A stretch of DNA of 64,000 bases. Origin: Phycisphaerales bacterium. Its GTDB lineage: Bacteria > Planctomycetota > Phycisphaerae > Phycisphaerales > UBA1924. Both the position numbers and the translations under genes were made by a program. The stretch covers positions 1 to 64,000 of the forward strand of contig JADLGW010000048.1 in NCBI GenBank assembly GCA_020849105.1, given 5' to 3'. The notes below the pieces were generated by a model. That model saw nothing but the letters and a program-made list of their open reading frames with translations, was not told the origin of the DNA and ran no database searches. Below, piece by piece: positions 63,937 to 64,000 of the stretch (its first letter is position 1; each line of letters starts with the position of its first letter).

Positions 63937-64000
63937 GGTATCACGCTCCCGAGCCTCACCGAGTGTATCGGTCGGGACTCCGGGGGCCGCAAGAAAAGCC

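Overview
The window looks like a chromosomal segment of a high-G+C planctomycete, most likely of the Phycisphaerae/Phycisphaerales. Reasons: four secreted proteins end in the tandem dockerin-like tag that closes with Ala-Leu-Gly-Cys-X; one small membrane protein has a C-terminal 'CGYDLRG...CPECG' zinc ribbon; housekeeping genes have planctomycete-style neighbours; many genes are large and secreted. No tRNA, rRNA or CRISPR array was seen, and there is no recognisable transposase.

Layout. 1-185 is the tail of a dockerin-tagged protein. 195-6550 (minus) holds ftsK, a small AtpZ/AtpI-like protein and alaS, the last with an unusual in-frame insertion. 6680-10271 carries sthA, a shikimate kinase and an AsmA-like membrane protein. 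10391-12110 is the ribosomal/tRNA set rpsP-trmD-rplS without rimM. 12215-15654 is a polyferredoxin-TPR fusion and a dockerin-tagged secreted protein closed by a clear terminator. 15709-21418 (minus) is the damage-inducible mutagenesis cassette imuA-imuB-dnaE2, with a promoter and a candidate operator. 21507-36313 (minus) is a long series of cell-envelope and secreted proteins: beta-helix protein, oligopeptide-binding protein, HEAT-like protein, ferredoxin-NADP reductase, lipoprotein, CX4CH protein, S9 peptidase. Dispersed repeats lie near 34.5-34.8 kb and 36.4-36.6 kb. 36655-43340 has two aminotransferases, a sensor kinase, a cold-shock protein and the pnp-rpsO pair. 49927-61999 is a 13-gene run encoding a sensor kinase, a STAS protein and a type II secretion/type IV pilus-like machine (ATPase, platform protein, PilM/N/O/P-like proteins, five pseudopilin-like proteins) with no secretin in view. 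62003-63936 (minus) is cdaA-cdaR, for cyclic di-AMP synthesis.

The most interesting region is 43.4-48.75 kb. Two adjacent modules repeat the same parts: a MauE/DoxX-type redox membrane protein, a small secreted protein with eight cysteines in the mature part, a membrane-anchored protein of unknown function, and a pseudopilin. In module A these are separate genes. In module B the MauE-like protein and the pseudopilin are fused in one polypeptide that a prepilin peptidase would be expected to cut in two. An octamer repeat at the start of module A could shift its reading frame, and a fragment resembling the 3' end of the neighbouring aminotransferase lies between the modules.

A genome-level signal also shows up by eye: the tetranucleotide AGCT is almost absent from the window (9 hand-counted copies in about 58.7 kb) but occurs 6 times in the 5.3-kb island. 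Glu, Gln and Lys codons before CTN leucine codons are switched to GAA, CAA and AAA. This points to selection or methylation-driven mutation against AGCT in the host and to a more recent arrival of the island.
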